Assembly (NCBI RefSeq): GCF_033958435.1 | Contig: NC_134160.1 | Span: 14,743,001-14,807,000, forward strand | From: Carettochelys insculpta | Lineage: Eukaryota > Chordata > Testudines > Carettochelyidae | Direction of reading: 5' to 3' | Length of the DNA stretch: 64,000 nt | In this document: positions 13,970-25,900 of the stretch, in pieces | Position numbering within the stretch: position 1 is the first letter of the stretch | Layout: each line of letters begins with the position of its first letter | Notes under the pieces: model-generated | Seen by the model: the letters and a program-made list of their open reading frames with translations, nothing else | What the model was told of the DNA's origin: nothing | Databases searched by the model: none | Translations under genes and position numbers: made by a program

Positions 13970-16900
13970 TACATATTCAAAGGAAATGTTCAAGTTTCTA
14001 GGGAAAAAATCCACCCTCAAAATATTTCACCCAAAAAATAAAATATTTTGGCCAAAGACAAATATTTTGATTCTGAAATGTTGCTGCAGTGCTTCATGGT
14101 ACCTATAGTTCAGGTGCCTTTTATGCAGTCCTCTTGTATATCAAATAAATTTCAGTTTTTGGCTGAAATATTTCTTTTTTTTTTTTCTTTTGCCAAAATA
14201 TTTCAGTTTTCAGATGCTCTATTCTTCAGCCAAAAAAGAAAAAAAAATATCTACAGAAAGCAGACATTTTTCATGAAAAATCTAGAGTCATGAAAATCTC
14301 AATTCTCCACAGAAAAACAATTTTGGTGGGAAATTGCCAACTGGCCCTAATATTTTCACTTTCTTTAACTCATGAATTTGTTACCTTAAAACCTGTTCCT
14401 AAATCATTGAGGTTAATGGCACTTACAAGTTAAGGATGCTTGTTTAACTGGTTTGCTGAGTAGGTATGGACTTGGTTTGTGCTAAGTGCTTTGCTAAATC
14501 AGAGCCACAGTGGAGAGTGGTCCTCAGGGAGACTGATTCCCAACTTCTCCATTTTGCAGATTTAATTTGCACCCACAAAATTGGCCCCAGCAAAACAAGT
14601 TGTGCTTTTAAGAAACGCAAAAGCAAATAGTCAGGGATGAGCACAGTTATGTTAATTAAAAACCTCTATCGATAATCTTTAGCATGCAGCAGAGCAAATT
14701 GAGGATGTAGCTCTAAAACCTAGTGTTAAAGAAACATTTTTCATAACAGAAGAAAACTGGGTGAACACTTTGCTGATTTCCTTAATAATCTAAAGCATAA
14801 TCTGATGCTGTCCAGGCTCATGGTTGTTGCCTCATTTATTACCTACCTCTTGGTTCACAGAATGGAAGCTGAGATAGGTTGGGACCTCCATGTACGAACT
14901 GCAGAGTGTTAGGATGTGCAGACAGAAATCAAGCAATTGCACTGCCAGGAAGGGAACCTTCGTGTGCGCTTTCTACAGAGACAAAAATGCTAGAGTGATC
15001 AAGGTTTTCTTTTTGGTTATATGAAAAAGCCACGATCGTGGGGTTTTCCTTAGCTATAAAGAGCTGGATTCTTTTTGTCCTGACCTCGGACTTAACTCTT
15101 TTTGATGCCACAGCCCTTTTATGCTACTCTGACAGTGTAATCAGGCCTCCATGTGATCTTATGTTTAAGTTGCTCCTGAAGGTGCCTTTGTTTTTTGTTT
15201 TGTTTTGTTTTGTTTTTTGACGAGGTGGTTTAGAGGTTACGTCTACACTGGAATCCGTATGTCAGGCTGCAAGGTATGTCTGCTCTGCAATCAGAGCTGT
15301 GACTGCAGCGTGTGGAGACATACTCATGCTCGCTGTCAGCTAGGTCGCTTTGGGAACAGAGCAGTGAAGCCATGGCACTGTTGGTGTTAGCAGAGGCTGT
15401 ACAACACCTGTAGCCTTCCCCTGGGACACTGGATACATACTTGAACAGCTAGCCCATGCTGCCAGAGCCTCAGTGATAGATCCCAGCTAGCTTGGATATG
15501 ACTTCACATGCATCAGTCACATGTTTGAGTGAAGTACAGACCACTCTCATTGTCCAAGGAGAACTAGTCCTTGGCATTATTGTTGACTACAGTGCAGAGC
15601 AGATGTAAAGTGCTGTGTTTTACCATCACATCCCATTTGCACTAGGGCACCTGACAACCCAAGGGGCAGGGTAATGGTGGATTAGGCCTGTCACCTACCA
15701 AAGTTCTCAGGCTAAATATTTTCAGACTCAGTGAGCTGGATATGTAGGCAGGAGGGGCTAATATTAGGCAGCAAAGTCCATATTCAGGTACAAGTAGGCT
15801 GAATTTAATGTAAAAATAGTTGTCTGAGTTTCTGGGCTTCTGCTACTGGGAATTTCTGCCTTTCACTGATTCTGAAAATTGTGACTGATTTCAATATCTA
15901 AATATAATGGTTGATGCTTACTGTTTAGGCTTCAAGTTTGACTTTAGGCCAGAGATGAAATCTATGTATTTAGTTACCAATGGAACGAAAGGACAACTCA
16001 TCACTATGGTTTCCTTTTAAAGGACTGGCTAGGTCCACCATCAGACCTCTCAACTGTCCATCATCTTAGACACAAATGTTCCCTTGCCCCATCCCTCCAG
16101 CTGTTGTCACTTCAGTTTTATAAAGGTAAATAAATTACCTCAAGGATGATGAATCAGGCAAGTGAGGTGGTAGGAAACTCAATGAATGTTAATTGAATTA
16201 TTCTTGCCTGAGGGCAGAGTTTTCAGTTACATGGTGTTGGCAGATCATCACTGGACTTTGTGGGTGAAATCCTGGCCTCATTGAAATCAATGGCAAAATA
16301 CCCTTTGAGTTCAGTGGGGCAAGACATTCAACCTTCACTCACATAGCACATCAGGTAGCGTGCTGGGGTGCCATGTCAGATTAGATCACTAGCCTAGCTG
16401 CCTTAGGTATTTACAACCCCATATCACAGTAACATTGGAACACCTCATCATCTTTTTAATGTAGCCATCCTGTGAGGGAAGGAAGTTCTATCAGCCCCAT
16501 GATAAAGGGGGGAGCTGAGTCACAGAGAAACTAAGTACTCAAGAAGTCTATGGTGTAGCAAGGACTTGAACCCTAAAGCCTCTGGTGATTATCCTAACCA
16601 CTGGACTAATCTTTATGTCCCTCTAGAGCCTTTGTCTAGTCCATTAAGTCTAGTATCCTGCCTCCAGGTGTGGCCCATCATGAGCTGTCTAGGAGGCCAA
16701 AGCCATTCCATAAATGAAGCTAACCCAGTAGGATACCTGATTACTCCTGTTTGGAGCCTCCATACATACAATGCTATTGACCTGTGCCTGGGCAGGCTGA
16801 AATGTGGGCTCATGCTTGTTACTTACCACATGGCTAATGGACATAAATGACAGCATTTCAGGGACCTGAATGTAGGAGCTGAAAACTGCGAAGAGGGTGA

Positions 16901-19900
16901 GGAGAAAATCCATGATTTGCAGAGCCAGGAATGGAATCAAGAGGCGTTCCCTATTCTGCAGGGAGGAGAGAGAAGGAGAGAGCAGGCAACTGATTATTTC
17001 TGTCCAAGTGCGGTCAAGTAGAAAGTGCTATTATGGTGCAACCGTGCTGTTATAGTTAGAAAAATTTGTAAACACACACCCCGGCAAGAAGTTTCACCTG
17101 TAACGCTAGATACAAGTGTGATAGGCATGTTAGAAATCTGCATTAGAGATACCAGAGCTGATTAAAAATGGGTTTTGGTTTTTTTGCAACATGAAAGGCA
17201 AAGTATTTCCATTTGGAAATTCTGCCACTTTGCCTGATGGGAATTATAATTTGAGTACCTCAGACTGCTGTTCTCCTCCATAGGCTGAGCTCCCTAATCA
17301 GATGGTATCTCCCACGATTCACCAGAATTTCTCTTACCGGAGAGAGGAAATGCTTGTTTCATGAAAGTATATAGTCTAGTCAGCCCATACACGCGAGCAA
17401 CTGCCACTAGGCACGAGGGTAGCATTTCCAGATCAGTATATTTTGGGTTCTGGCTGATGTATTTCAATAAAAAAAACGACCTCAGCTGTCAGTGGAAAGC
17501 TGACTCCTGGCACAAAAAAATCAAAGAAAACCCAATTTTCCATGTAAAACAATGTTGAAGGAACATTTCCCCCTAGCAGGCACATCCAGACATGGAGCAA
17601 GTTTGTGAGTGACTCATTCAATGGGTTTGAAATGATAAACAACTTTCCCCGAACCATCCCTATAAAAATTAAGATTAAAGAACAAGGTGTCCTTTGGCAA
17701 CTTAAAGACTAGCAGATTTATTTGGGCATAAGCTTTCATGGGTAAAAGCCGCTTAGCCAAATGCCTCATTTGAAAAAGTGTTTTTTACTCATGAAATCTC
17801 ACGCACAAATAAATCTGTTAGTCTTTCAACTGCCACAGGACTCCTTGTTGTTTTTGCAGATAAAGACTAACATGGCTTCCCCTCTGAGACTTGTCACCAA
17901 TATTAAAGATCATTTAAAAATTATATACCTTCACCACTCCATAGAGAAGATAAAAGCTGATGATGAACAGCATGATAATCAACAGGAAGCTGGTGGTGAT
18001 ATCCGCTATTAAAATAAAAAAAAAATTAAGATCCCAGTGCAGCACATGGGCCAAATCTTCTCACTCAGTCACTGCTCAATGGAAAGTTTATCTGAGTTAA
18101 GGAGTGGAGGATTTAGTTCCATAAATCAAAACTATTTCTTCAACACAATGACTTATACCCTTGTGAACCCACAGGACCTTCACTGCTAAATTTAGATGCT
18201 CCATCTCAACTGAAGAAGTACCTCTGCCACGCCACAACTAGTAGGATCATATTCTCTGTGTGGATCAGCCGGTAGCCAGGGACTTGACACAGTTAACCAT
18301 GGAATTATATGAATCTATGTCGTCAGTGGAAGATAAATATTTTGCAGATTATTTGCCTACACAAATTGTCTCCCAAAGCAAGTAGTAGAATCCCCATCAT
18401 GTGGGACATTTGCATCTGGGTTGGATGAGGCACTGGCGAATGCAGGAAAAGCTCAATACCATCTTTCCACCTCCAATTTCTCAGATTCTACAGAATAAGA
18501 CTCATCCTTGAGCATCGTTATCTCAACTCTTCCCTAGACTCAGCATGCTGTGCCTGCACATTGTATTTCGGGAGCCTGAATGGATGGAGCCATGTTCCCA
18601 AATACCCTCACATTATGGATCAAATGTGGACTGACTGTGCCAGAGCTGAGTTTCTGGCTACACTGCAGGATTCTCCCTTCCACTTCCCAGAGCAGGGAGC
18701 ACAGCTGCTTATGGTGTGCTATGGAAACAAAAAGATCCCCCCTTTTCCTTTCATAGAATCTGTTGGAATAAAATCTGGACACCTTGCAAGAAGCAAGCAG
18801 GAGGGTTTATTACACGCAGGTCTGGTGGAGTGCCACTTCGCCCATCAGGACTCAATGGAGCACTGCCAGACAATAGGTTACAATGGATTATATTGATTAT
18901 TGGTGGGCAGGGGAAAACTATGGCATGGATGTTACCCAACTGTGGATAGATCTTAGCAGCAAGATGAAATGAGCACAATAAACCAATAATCTAAAAAGGT
19001 TACAGAGTGCCTCTGCCCGTTGCTTATAGAACATTTTATCTGTAGTACAAGTGGTTTTCCTTAACATGTTACTTAAACAAAGCAGATATGCAATAACAGC
19101 TATGTGTCTAAGTGTCTCGACTTGCCAGACACCCACCACATCTGCAAGAGATGCAGCAAAGACTGGCACTCTAGTGCGGGTCTTCACAGTCACAGTAGAC
19201 GCTGTAAATGAAGTCCTCAATTGAAACTATAAAGGGCGCGATCCATAGTCTATGCAGACTGAAGGATGCCTACTACTAAGTGTCTGGATGATGCACCTAC
19301 AAGAGTAATATTGGTGCCTTTACACAGGCACATCCAGGGGTGCTTATCTAGAAAATTAAAGCAAAAGAGACAGTAACAGCATAGAACAATCACACATTTG
19401 TTTTGAGTACCAGCCTGGGATGGTAGAGGAGAAAACACCACACATTGGTTCTCATATGCAGGCTCTCTCTTTGAAATGTGGTTGCTGATACAACTATACC
19501 TCCCTTCAGACTCCAAGGTCCTGCCTGAGCTGGGACAACCTTCCCTGGGTCTGGTGAGTGGGGGGAGGGGGGCAGTGAGGTATCCATCCACTCATGCTAA
19601 CTGGCTTTCTGAACTATAGGATTATAGGCTTACTCCAGACTTGAGGATTCAAATAGGCGGTCTTTAGCAGAACACTATAACCTGCCTCAGAAATTTCCTT
19701 CCAACAGAATCACAAAATTCTTGGGCTGGAAGGGACCTCAGGAGGTCATCTAGTCCAGCCCCTGCCCAAAGCAGGATCAACCCCATCTAAGTCATCCCAG
19801 CCAGGACCATGCCAAGCTGGGACTTAAAAACCTATAGGGATGGAGATTCCACCTACTCTCTAGGTAATGCATTCCAGTGCTTAACCACCCTCCTCAAGAA

Positions 19901-22900
19901 ATAGTTTTTCCCAATGTCCAACCTACACATCCCACACTGTAACTTCAGACCATTGCTCCTTGTTTTGCCATCTGTCACCACTGAGAACAGTCTCCCTCCA
20001 TCCTCTTTAGAGTCCCCTTTCAGGAGGTTGAAGGCTGCTATCAAATCACCCTTCACTCTTCTCTTCTGCAAACTAAATAAGCCCAAGTCTCTCAGCCTGT
20101 CTTCATAGGTCATCTGCTCCAGCCTTCTAATCATTTCCATTGCCCTCCACTGAACCCTCTCCAATGGATCCACATCCTTTCTATACTAGGTGGCCCAGAA
20201 ATAGATGCAGTACTCCAGATGTGGCCTTACCAGTGCTGAGTAGAGGGGAATAACAACTATTCTAGATCTGCTGTAAATGCAATTCCTAATGCACCCTGTA
20301 GGGTGCGAGAAGAGTTTGTAATGGTCTTATGAGAGCAGATCGACCCCTCTGTGAATCCTCAGGAGAATCTAAACAGACCAGTCTGTGCAAGGTGAAAGCT
20401 GCAAACTGCCATGGGAACAGCTGCAGAACAAGGCGCGCTTGCCAAGATTTCAAGGCTACTCTGGCAGTAGGCCACAAGAGATAGTGATAAGAAATGCATA
20501 GGCAATTTTAGGCAACCTTATGTTAATGAGCTCAGCTTTATCAGCTAGTGTTAGGAGGCCTGTTACTGAGCCTCTTCCCGAGCGAAGCTCCGACGCGTCG
20601 GGTTTTCCCCCACGGGTGACTGCGGTGTCTCCGGGGCTCCCGCCGCGGGTGTCACGCTCTTTCAATAAACCAAATATAGCACTCGCCTTCTGGGTGCAGC
20701 CTTGTCCCTGGGGAACCCGAGCCTGGTTGGCTACACACCCCAATATGTTGTTAGCCTTCTTGGCTACAAGGGCACAATGTTGACTCATATCCAGCCTCTC
20801 ATCTGCTGTAATCACCAGGTTCTTTTCTGCTGCACTGCTACTTAGTCAGTCAGTCCCCAGCTTGTAACAGTGCTTGGGATTCTTCTATCCCATGTGCAGG
20901 ACTCTGCACTTCTCCTTGTTGAACATCATCAAATCTCTTTTGGCTCAATCTTCCAATTTGTCTAGGTCACTCTGGACCCTATCCTTACCCTACAATGTAT
21001 CTACCTGACCCCCTAGCTTAGTTATCTGCAAATTTGCTGGGGTGCAATCCATCCCCTCCCCGAGGTCATTAATAAAGATGTTGAACAGGACTGGCCCTAG
21101 AAATGATCCTTGGGGCACTCCACTTGAAACCGACCACCAACCAGACATTGAGATATTGACCACTACATGTTGGGCCCATGCATCAAGCCAGCTTTCTATC
21201 CATCACACAATCCATGTATCCAGTCCACGCTTCCTTAGCTTATGGGCAAAATGTTGTGGGACACTGTATCAAAAGCTTTGCTAAATTCAGGGTATGTCAC
21301 ATCCATTGACTTCTCCATTTCCACAGAGATTTTGAATCCTGGTTCCCACTCACACTAGGGCATCTGACCCAGGAGTGTGTGGGGTGCTGTAGTGCCCTCT
21401 GACTTGAAGTGGTTTCCACTATATACTGGGTTTAGGGTTTGATCCAATGGTTGCCAGCATCCCCACTATAGCTATTGTTCCAGCTCCCCTGGGCAGCTGG
21501 CTGGGGAGCAGCCACAGAAGCACAAACTGTTCTTCCCACCCTCTCCCAGTCTTATCCCCACACTAAAGCTGCCATAGGAAATCTCCGTGCACATCCGAGG
21601 AGAATGGGGCCTCCCCTGCACAGCCTTCTACTTTGCTTAGGGATTTCTTTGCTGAGGATGGAAGCTTCCTCAAATCTGGGGTGCACCTTCTGAGACTGCC
21701 TCACTCCGTGATTTATACAAACACGCCAGTGAATGAATAAGCATGTGCTATGAGTCTCTCTCTCGCAGTCTGTCCCTATGAATCACTGCTTACTCCCACA
21801 GCAGAGTATCCTGGAGCAGAGAGAAGTGTGTTCCGAAATAAATGTCCTCTCTCACTGAAACTGTGGTATAAACAATGTACACCTGGTGGTCTGATGATGT
21901 CAGCACTAGGCCTTGGCAACCATCCTAAGGGGACTAGTCAAAAAGCAGGCTTTATTTGCCAAATGTGTATTTTGATTAACTTCTGGCCACATCAGAATTT
22001 GAGTGCTGAATGCAGCTAGAAGAGACTTTGAATGACTCCTAATGTTTCCCTTGAATGCAAAGAAGCCTGATTCTGTTTTATTGCCCCATAAACTGGCTGG
22101 GGGATTTGGCTTTAATAGCCACATTTGCTGATTACCATAGATGAAGACATTGGTTGTTGGACTGCTGATACGCTGCGGTGTGCCACTTCTGAGCAGCAGG
22201 ATTTAAAAGCAGGGCCGGAACTGGAAGAGAAATTAACCAGACAGTCCCTCAAATACATTCCATTTGCAGTCAGGGTGGTTTGGGTCCACATGACAAAAGC
22301 TGCACACATGCAATCTTTCTTGCACACCTCTGGTATTTCCCTTGGATGATTCCATCAAGATTGTGATGACAACCACCAGTCAATATTTCCACAGTGATAT
22401 GTGCTATATATTAATTAAACAAAACCAAGGGAATTAATTCACCACAAATGGACTAAAGGCATGATAGAGCTCTGACCTTGCCAATAGGCAAAAAGGCCAA
22501 ATAAATTTGCAACAGCCACTGAAAATCAATAAGATTAAAGCACCTAGCACTGATAATCTCCCTGTTCCAGGTCCAGAGTGTCACTTTCAGCTCTCCTCTT
22601 TGGCTCCTGGTTGTGCTACATTTCTTGAGTGCATGAGATCACACAGTATTAAAATATGCAAGCTGTTGCTGCAAAGCTTTTGAGAACTATAATAAAATTA
22701 AAAGCTTATATTTAAATGGGTGTGCTCTTTGGAGTTCTCGCCAGTTAAGTCTCATGGAAAAGTGAAAACTAAAGGGGTGTGAAACTGACCCGTAGGAAAT
22801 GCTAAAGAATTGCACAATGTTTTAGGGTATTAACTCACTTCAGTCTGGTGCAATATATACACAGAGAACAGCAGGAACTGAGGACAAGTGAGAGAACCAG

Positions 22901-25900
22901 TTCTGGGGGCAAAATCCCCCGGATCTTCCCCATCCGTGTTTGAAATCAAGCTGAGCATTTTACAGTGGTTAGACACATTGTTTTCATTCTAGTTTCTGGA
23001 ATTTTAAAAGCTGCTGATTGTAGTATTTCCATTCTCACCAGAAAAAGAAATAGCAACAATCTTCTGGGGAGACCTCTGTGAAATAGTTGCAATCCACCTT
23101 GAAATGCCAGTGTTTTAGATCGCGTTTCAAATTTTCAAAATACAGATTAAAACTCCCTCATTGTGCACTCTCTCATCCAGCAACACCCCCTGTCTGGCAG
23201 GACAGTGGATGTTGCTGAACCAGAGAGTATCTGGGACCCCAGCTGGGGTAGGCCTGGCAACCTTGACGCAGGAAGCCAGCTGGGGCTTGGAGCACTGCCA
23301 GCAGTGCCAGCTGCATGGACCCATGCCATGAGCGGGGAAACCCCAGCAGTCCAACGGCAGGGAGTCAGGTGGGCAGTGAGCCCCATCGGCAGCATTGCAA
23401 TTGCATGGACCCCTGCCTCACAGGGGGAGCCCCGCAGCCCTGAGGAGGGTGCCCTGCAAGGACTGAGGGTCCACTCTCCAGGCAATCAGCCTGACCTCCC
23501 CTCATCCAGCAAACCTCCTCATCCAAAACCACACAGGTACCAAGGGTGTCAGATGAGGGAGGTACAACCTGTACTGCAACTTTCAGAGTGGAGTGGGAGG
23601 GGGAACACATGCAGAACTGGACCTATGATAGCTTGTTTTGTTAAAAATAGCATCTTTTCATACAGCAGCTTCTGTCTGCAGCAGAAATCTCAAGGTTTGT
23701 GAAATGCAATGTCTAGCAGGGCCATCCAGAGCAGGTCCCTAGGCAAACCCGCATGCCGCAGGTCCCACCCCTTCCCTGTTCCACCCTCCCTCCCAACCAG
23801 ACTGGCCAGAGCTTACCTGGGGCAGAGCACAGCTGTAGATGACAGCAGCAGCAGCTGGTGGCTGCCTTTCCTCAGCCTCTCCCATCCTGCACTCACCATG
23901 CATCATGAGCAACAACCTACTCCACCCTGCCCCACCACGCCCTCTCAGCCTGCTGAGCCACACTTCCCCACGGGCTTCTGGGAGCAGAGGCCACTTCCTT
24001 CTGCTGTGGCAAAGTGGGCTTCAGCAGGCCAGGAGGCCACAGCAGAGTGGGGCAGGCTGTTACTCGTGCCACATGGTGTATACAGAGGCGTGGAAGGGTG
24101 AGGGGATGGGAGTTGACCTCCTGCTGCTGCTACCACCTGCCCCCATCACCCATGCCCTGCTCTAGGTGATCCTCCCCACTCCTGTCCAGAGGATGGCTTG
24201 AGCAGCCACTGCAGGGCTCCCAAAAGCACAGGGCCTGGTGCAGCTGCCCCACTCATTCTGTGGATGGAACAACTGATGTCTAGCTAACAATCCCATTTTA
24301 TATGGAAACGTCATGAAAAATTGAAATCTCACAGGTTCTCTCCCACTAAAACATTTTATATTCCATTCTACAGCTGTTCCACAATTTATAAGCAAAATAT
24401 AAATGTATATTTACAGCAGTGCTGACAGACATGAGAGGTTGCATGGGATGAAAAAAATAAAAATAACATTTTATAAGAAGTCTACTGGTTTTTCAAATGT
24501 CATTTTTCCCTCCAGGTGCACCACAAATATTTCACAGAGCTCTCCTCATGAGATTTTCTGGTATTTCTTTTTCTGGCCATAACGAAAACACCATAAAGAG
24601 CAAATTTTGCAAAAATATTTTGATAATTGGAATTTTTCGGTGAGTTGTGTAGCTAATAAAAAGTTCATAAAATTGTCTCATTTTGGTCAAAAATTGTATT
24701 TGTGTGGAAAAAACATCAATAAAACTTGAAATTCAGAAAAAATTCAGCCACCTCTGTGCTTTTATAAGATTTCGTCAATTAATATTAGCTTGCAGCTTTG
24801 ATATCTGTGTTTGGAAAGCTCTCGCATAATACAAGATAAGGCCGGGATTGCTACTATTTGCTTCCTAATTAACGTATATCTTTTAGATGCTTGCCTGGCT
24901 CATGGTGCAACAGTGATGGATTCTAAGGATAGACAGAACCACTGTGATAATATAGTCTAATTTCCTCATTTTCCAGTGTAACACAGGCCCTAGGACACCC
25001 CTGGAATAAACCCTGCTTGAACTAGAGCACACCTGTTTTAAAAATCAAAATTGGATGGTTTTCAATTTCAAGTGATGGTGAACCCACAACAGCCCTCACT
25101 AAATTTTCCAGTGGCTAATTACCCTCCATCTTAACAAAAAATCTCTCATTTAAAGACTGAATTTCTTCAGCTTCAACTTCCAGCCTGTCTGTAGCACTGC
25201 ACAATCCTTAATGTATTTATCCCTCACTCTCCACAGAACCATGGTGAGGCAGAGAATTGTTGTTATTGCCACTGGATGAAGGAAAGGGCACTGAGTCAAA
25301 GAGAGAAAGCAGCTTGCCAAGGTCATGCAGGAAGACCATGACCAAGCAGGAATTAAACCCAGGTCTGCTGAGTCCCAGGGGCATTTTGGGGTTACATACA
25401 TGAAAAGATTATGAGGTCCCAAATACTATGTCAACACAGGCCCTATAAGTACTCTTAGGCAACATCTATATGACAGGCTTTTCCCACCTAAACCGGGCTT
25501 CTGTTGGGGAAAACCACAGAGTATCTATGTGCAATTGTGTTTTGTCGACAATTTGTCGACAATTTTTCAACAAAACCCAGCACCTCTGCCAGCAGCGTTA
25601 ATCCTCTCCCAGTTCAGGTACAATGCTTCTCTTGACGGTGTTCTGTCAACGCAACAGCCATGTAGATGCTCCTGGGTCCTTTTGTCAACCAACAGGCTCC
25701 CAGTTCACCAGGCAGCCCTGTTTCCAGGGCTTCTAGTTGGCCGTTCTTTCAAGAGAGGGCCAGGCATTCTGACTGCTCTCTGTTGACAGAGCACATTGCT
25801 CCTTTGATCTGTTTTTATGTGTAGACACAATCTGTCGACAGAAGTTTTGCCGAGAAATCCCTTCCGAGAGTGACAGCAGAGACTTCTCATGTGGACGTAG

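Larger units (their letters stand above)
12851..14846 (-). other. LAPTM5 intron 5
   Basis: Holds the 685-bp MITE (12905-13589) and an AAT microsatellite (13930-13968). The AT-rich 13.97-14.45 kb stretch and the rest show no identifiable feature. Confidence 0.8.
14973..16826 (-). other. LAPTM5 intron 4
   Basis: Contains a TTTTG-type simple repeat (15188-15217), a fragment starting GGTTACGTCTACACTGG at 15236 that resembles a MITE end without a clear partner, and a MIR-like SINE (about 16440-16615). Nothing else recognised. Confidence 0.75.

Noticed and set aside
16560..16612. tRNA-Glu-like gene on the minus strand
   Set aside because: Has an A-box/B-box-like pattern, but the acceptor stem does not pair and the sequence continues into a MIR-type SINE body.
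19850..20173. 106-residue minus-strand frame ([20 protein letters not shown]) as a host gene
   Set aside because: This is the decayed C-terminal part of CR1 reverse transcriptase; the same sequence type occurs at 41.6-42.0 kb.
23163..24165. Long overlapping frames on both strands at 23.1-24.2 kb
   Set aside because: Proline/serine-rich translations of GC-rich repeat-like DNA, open on both strands, without splice signals or domains.
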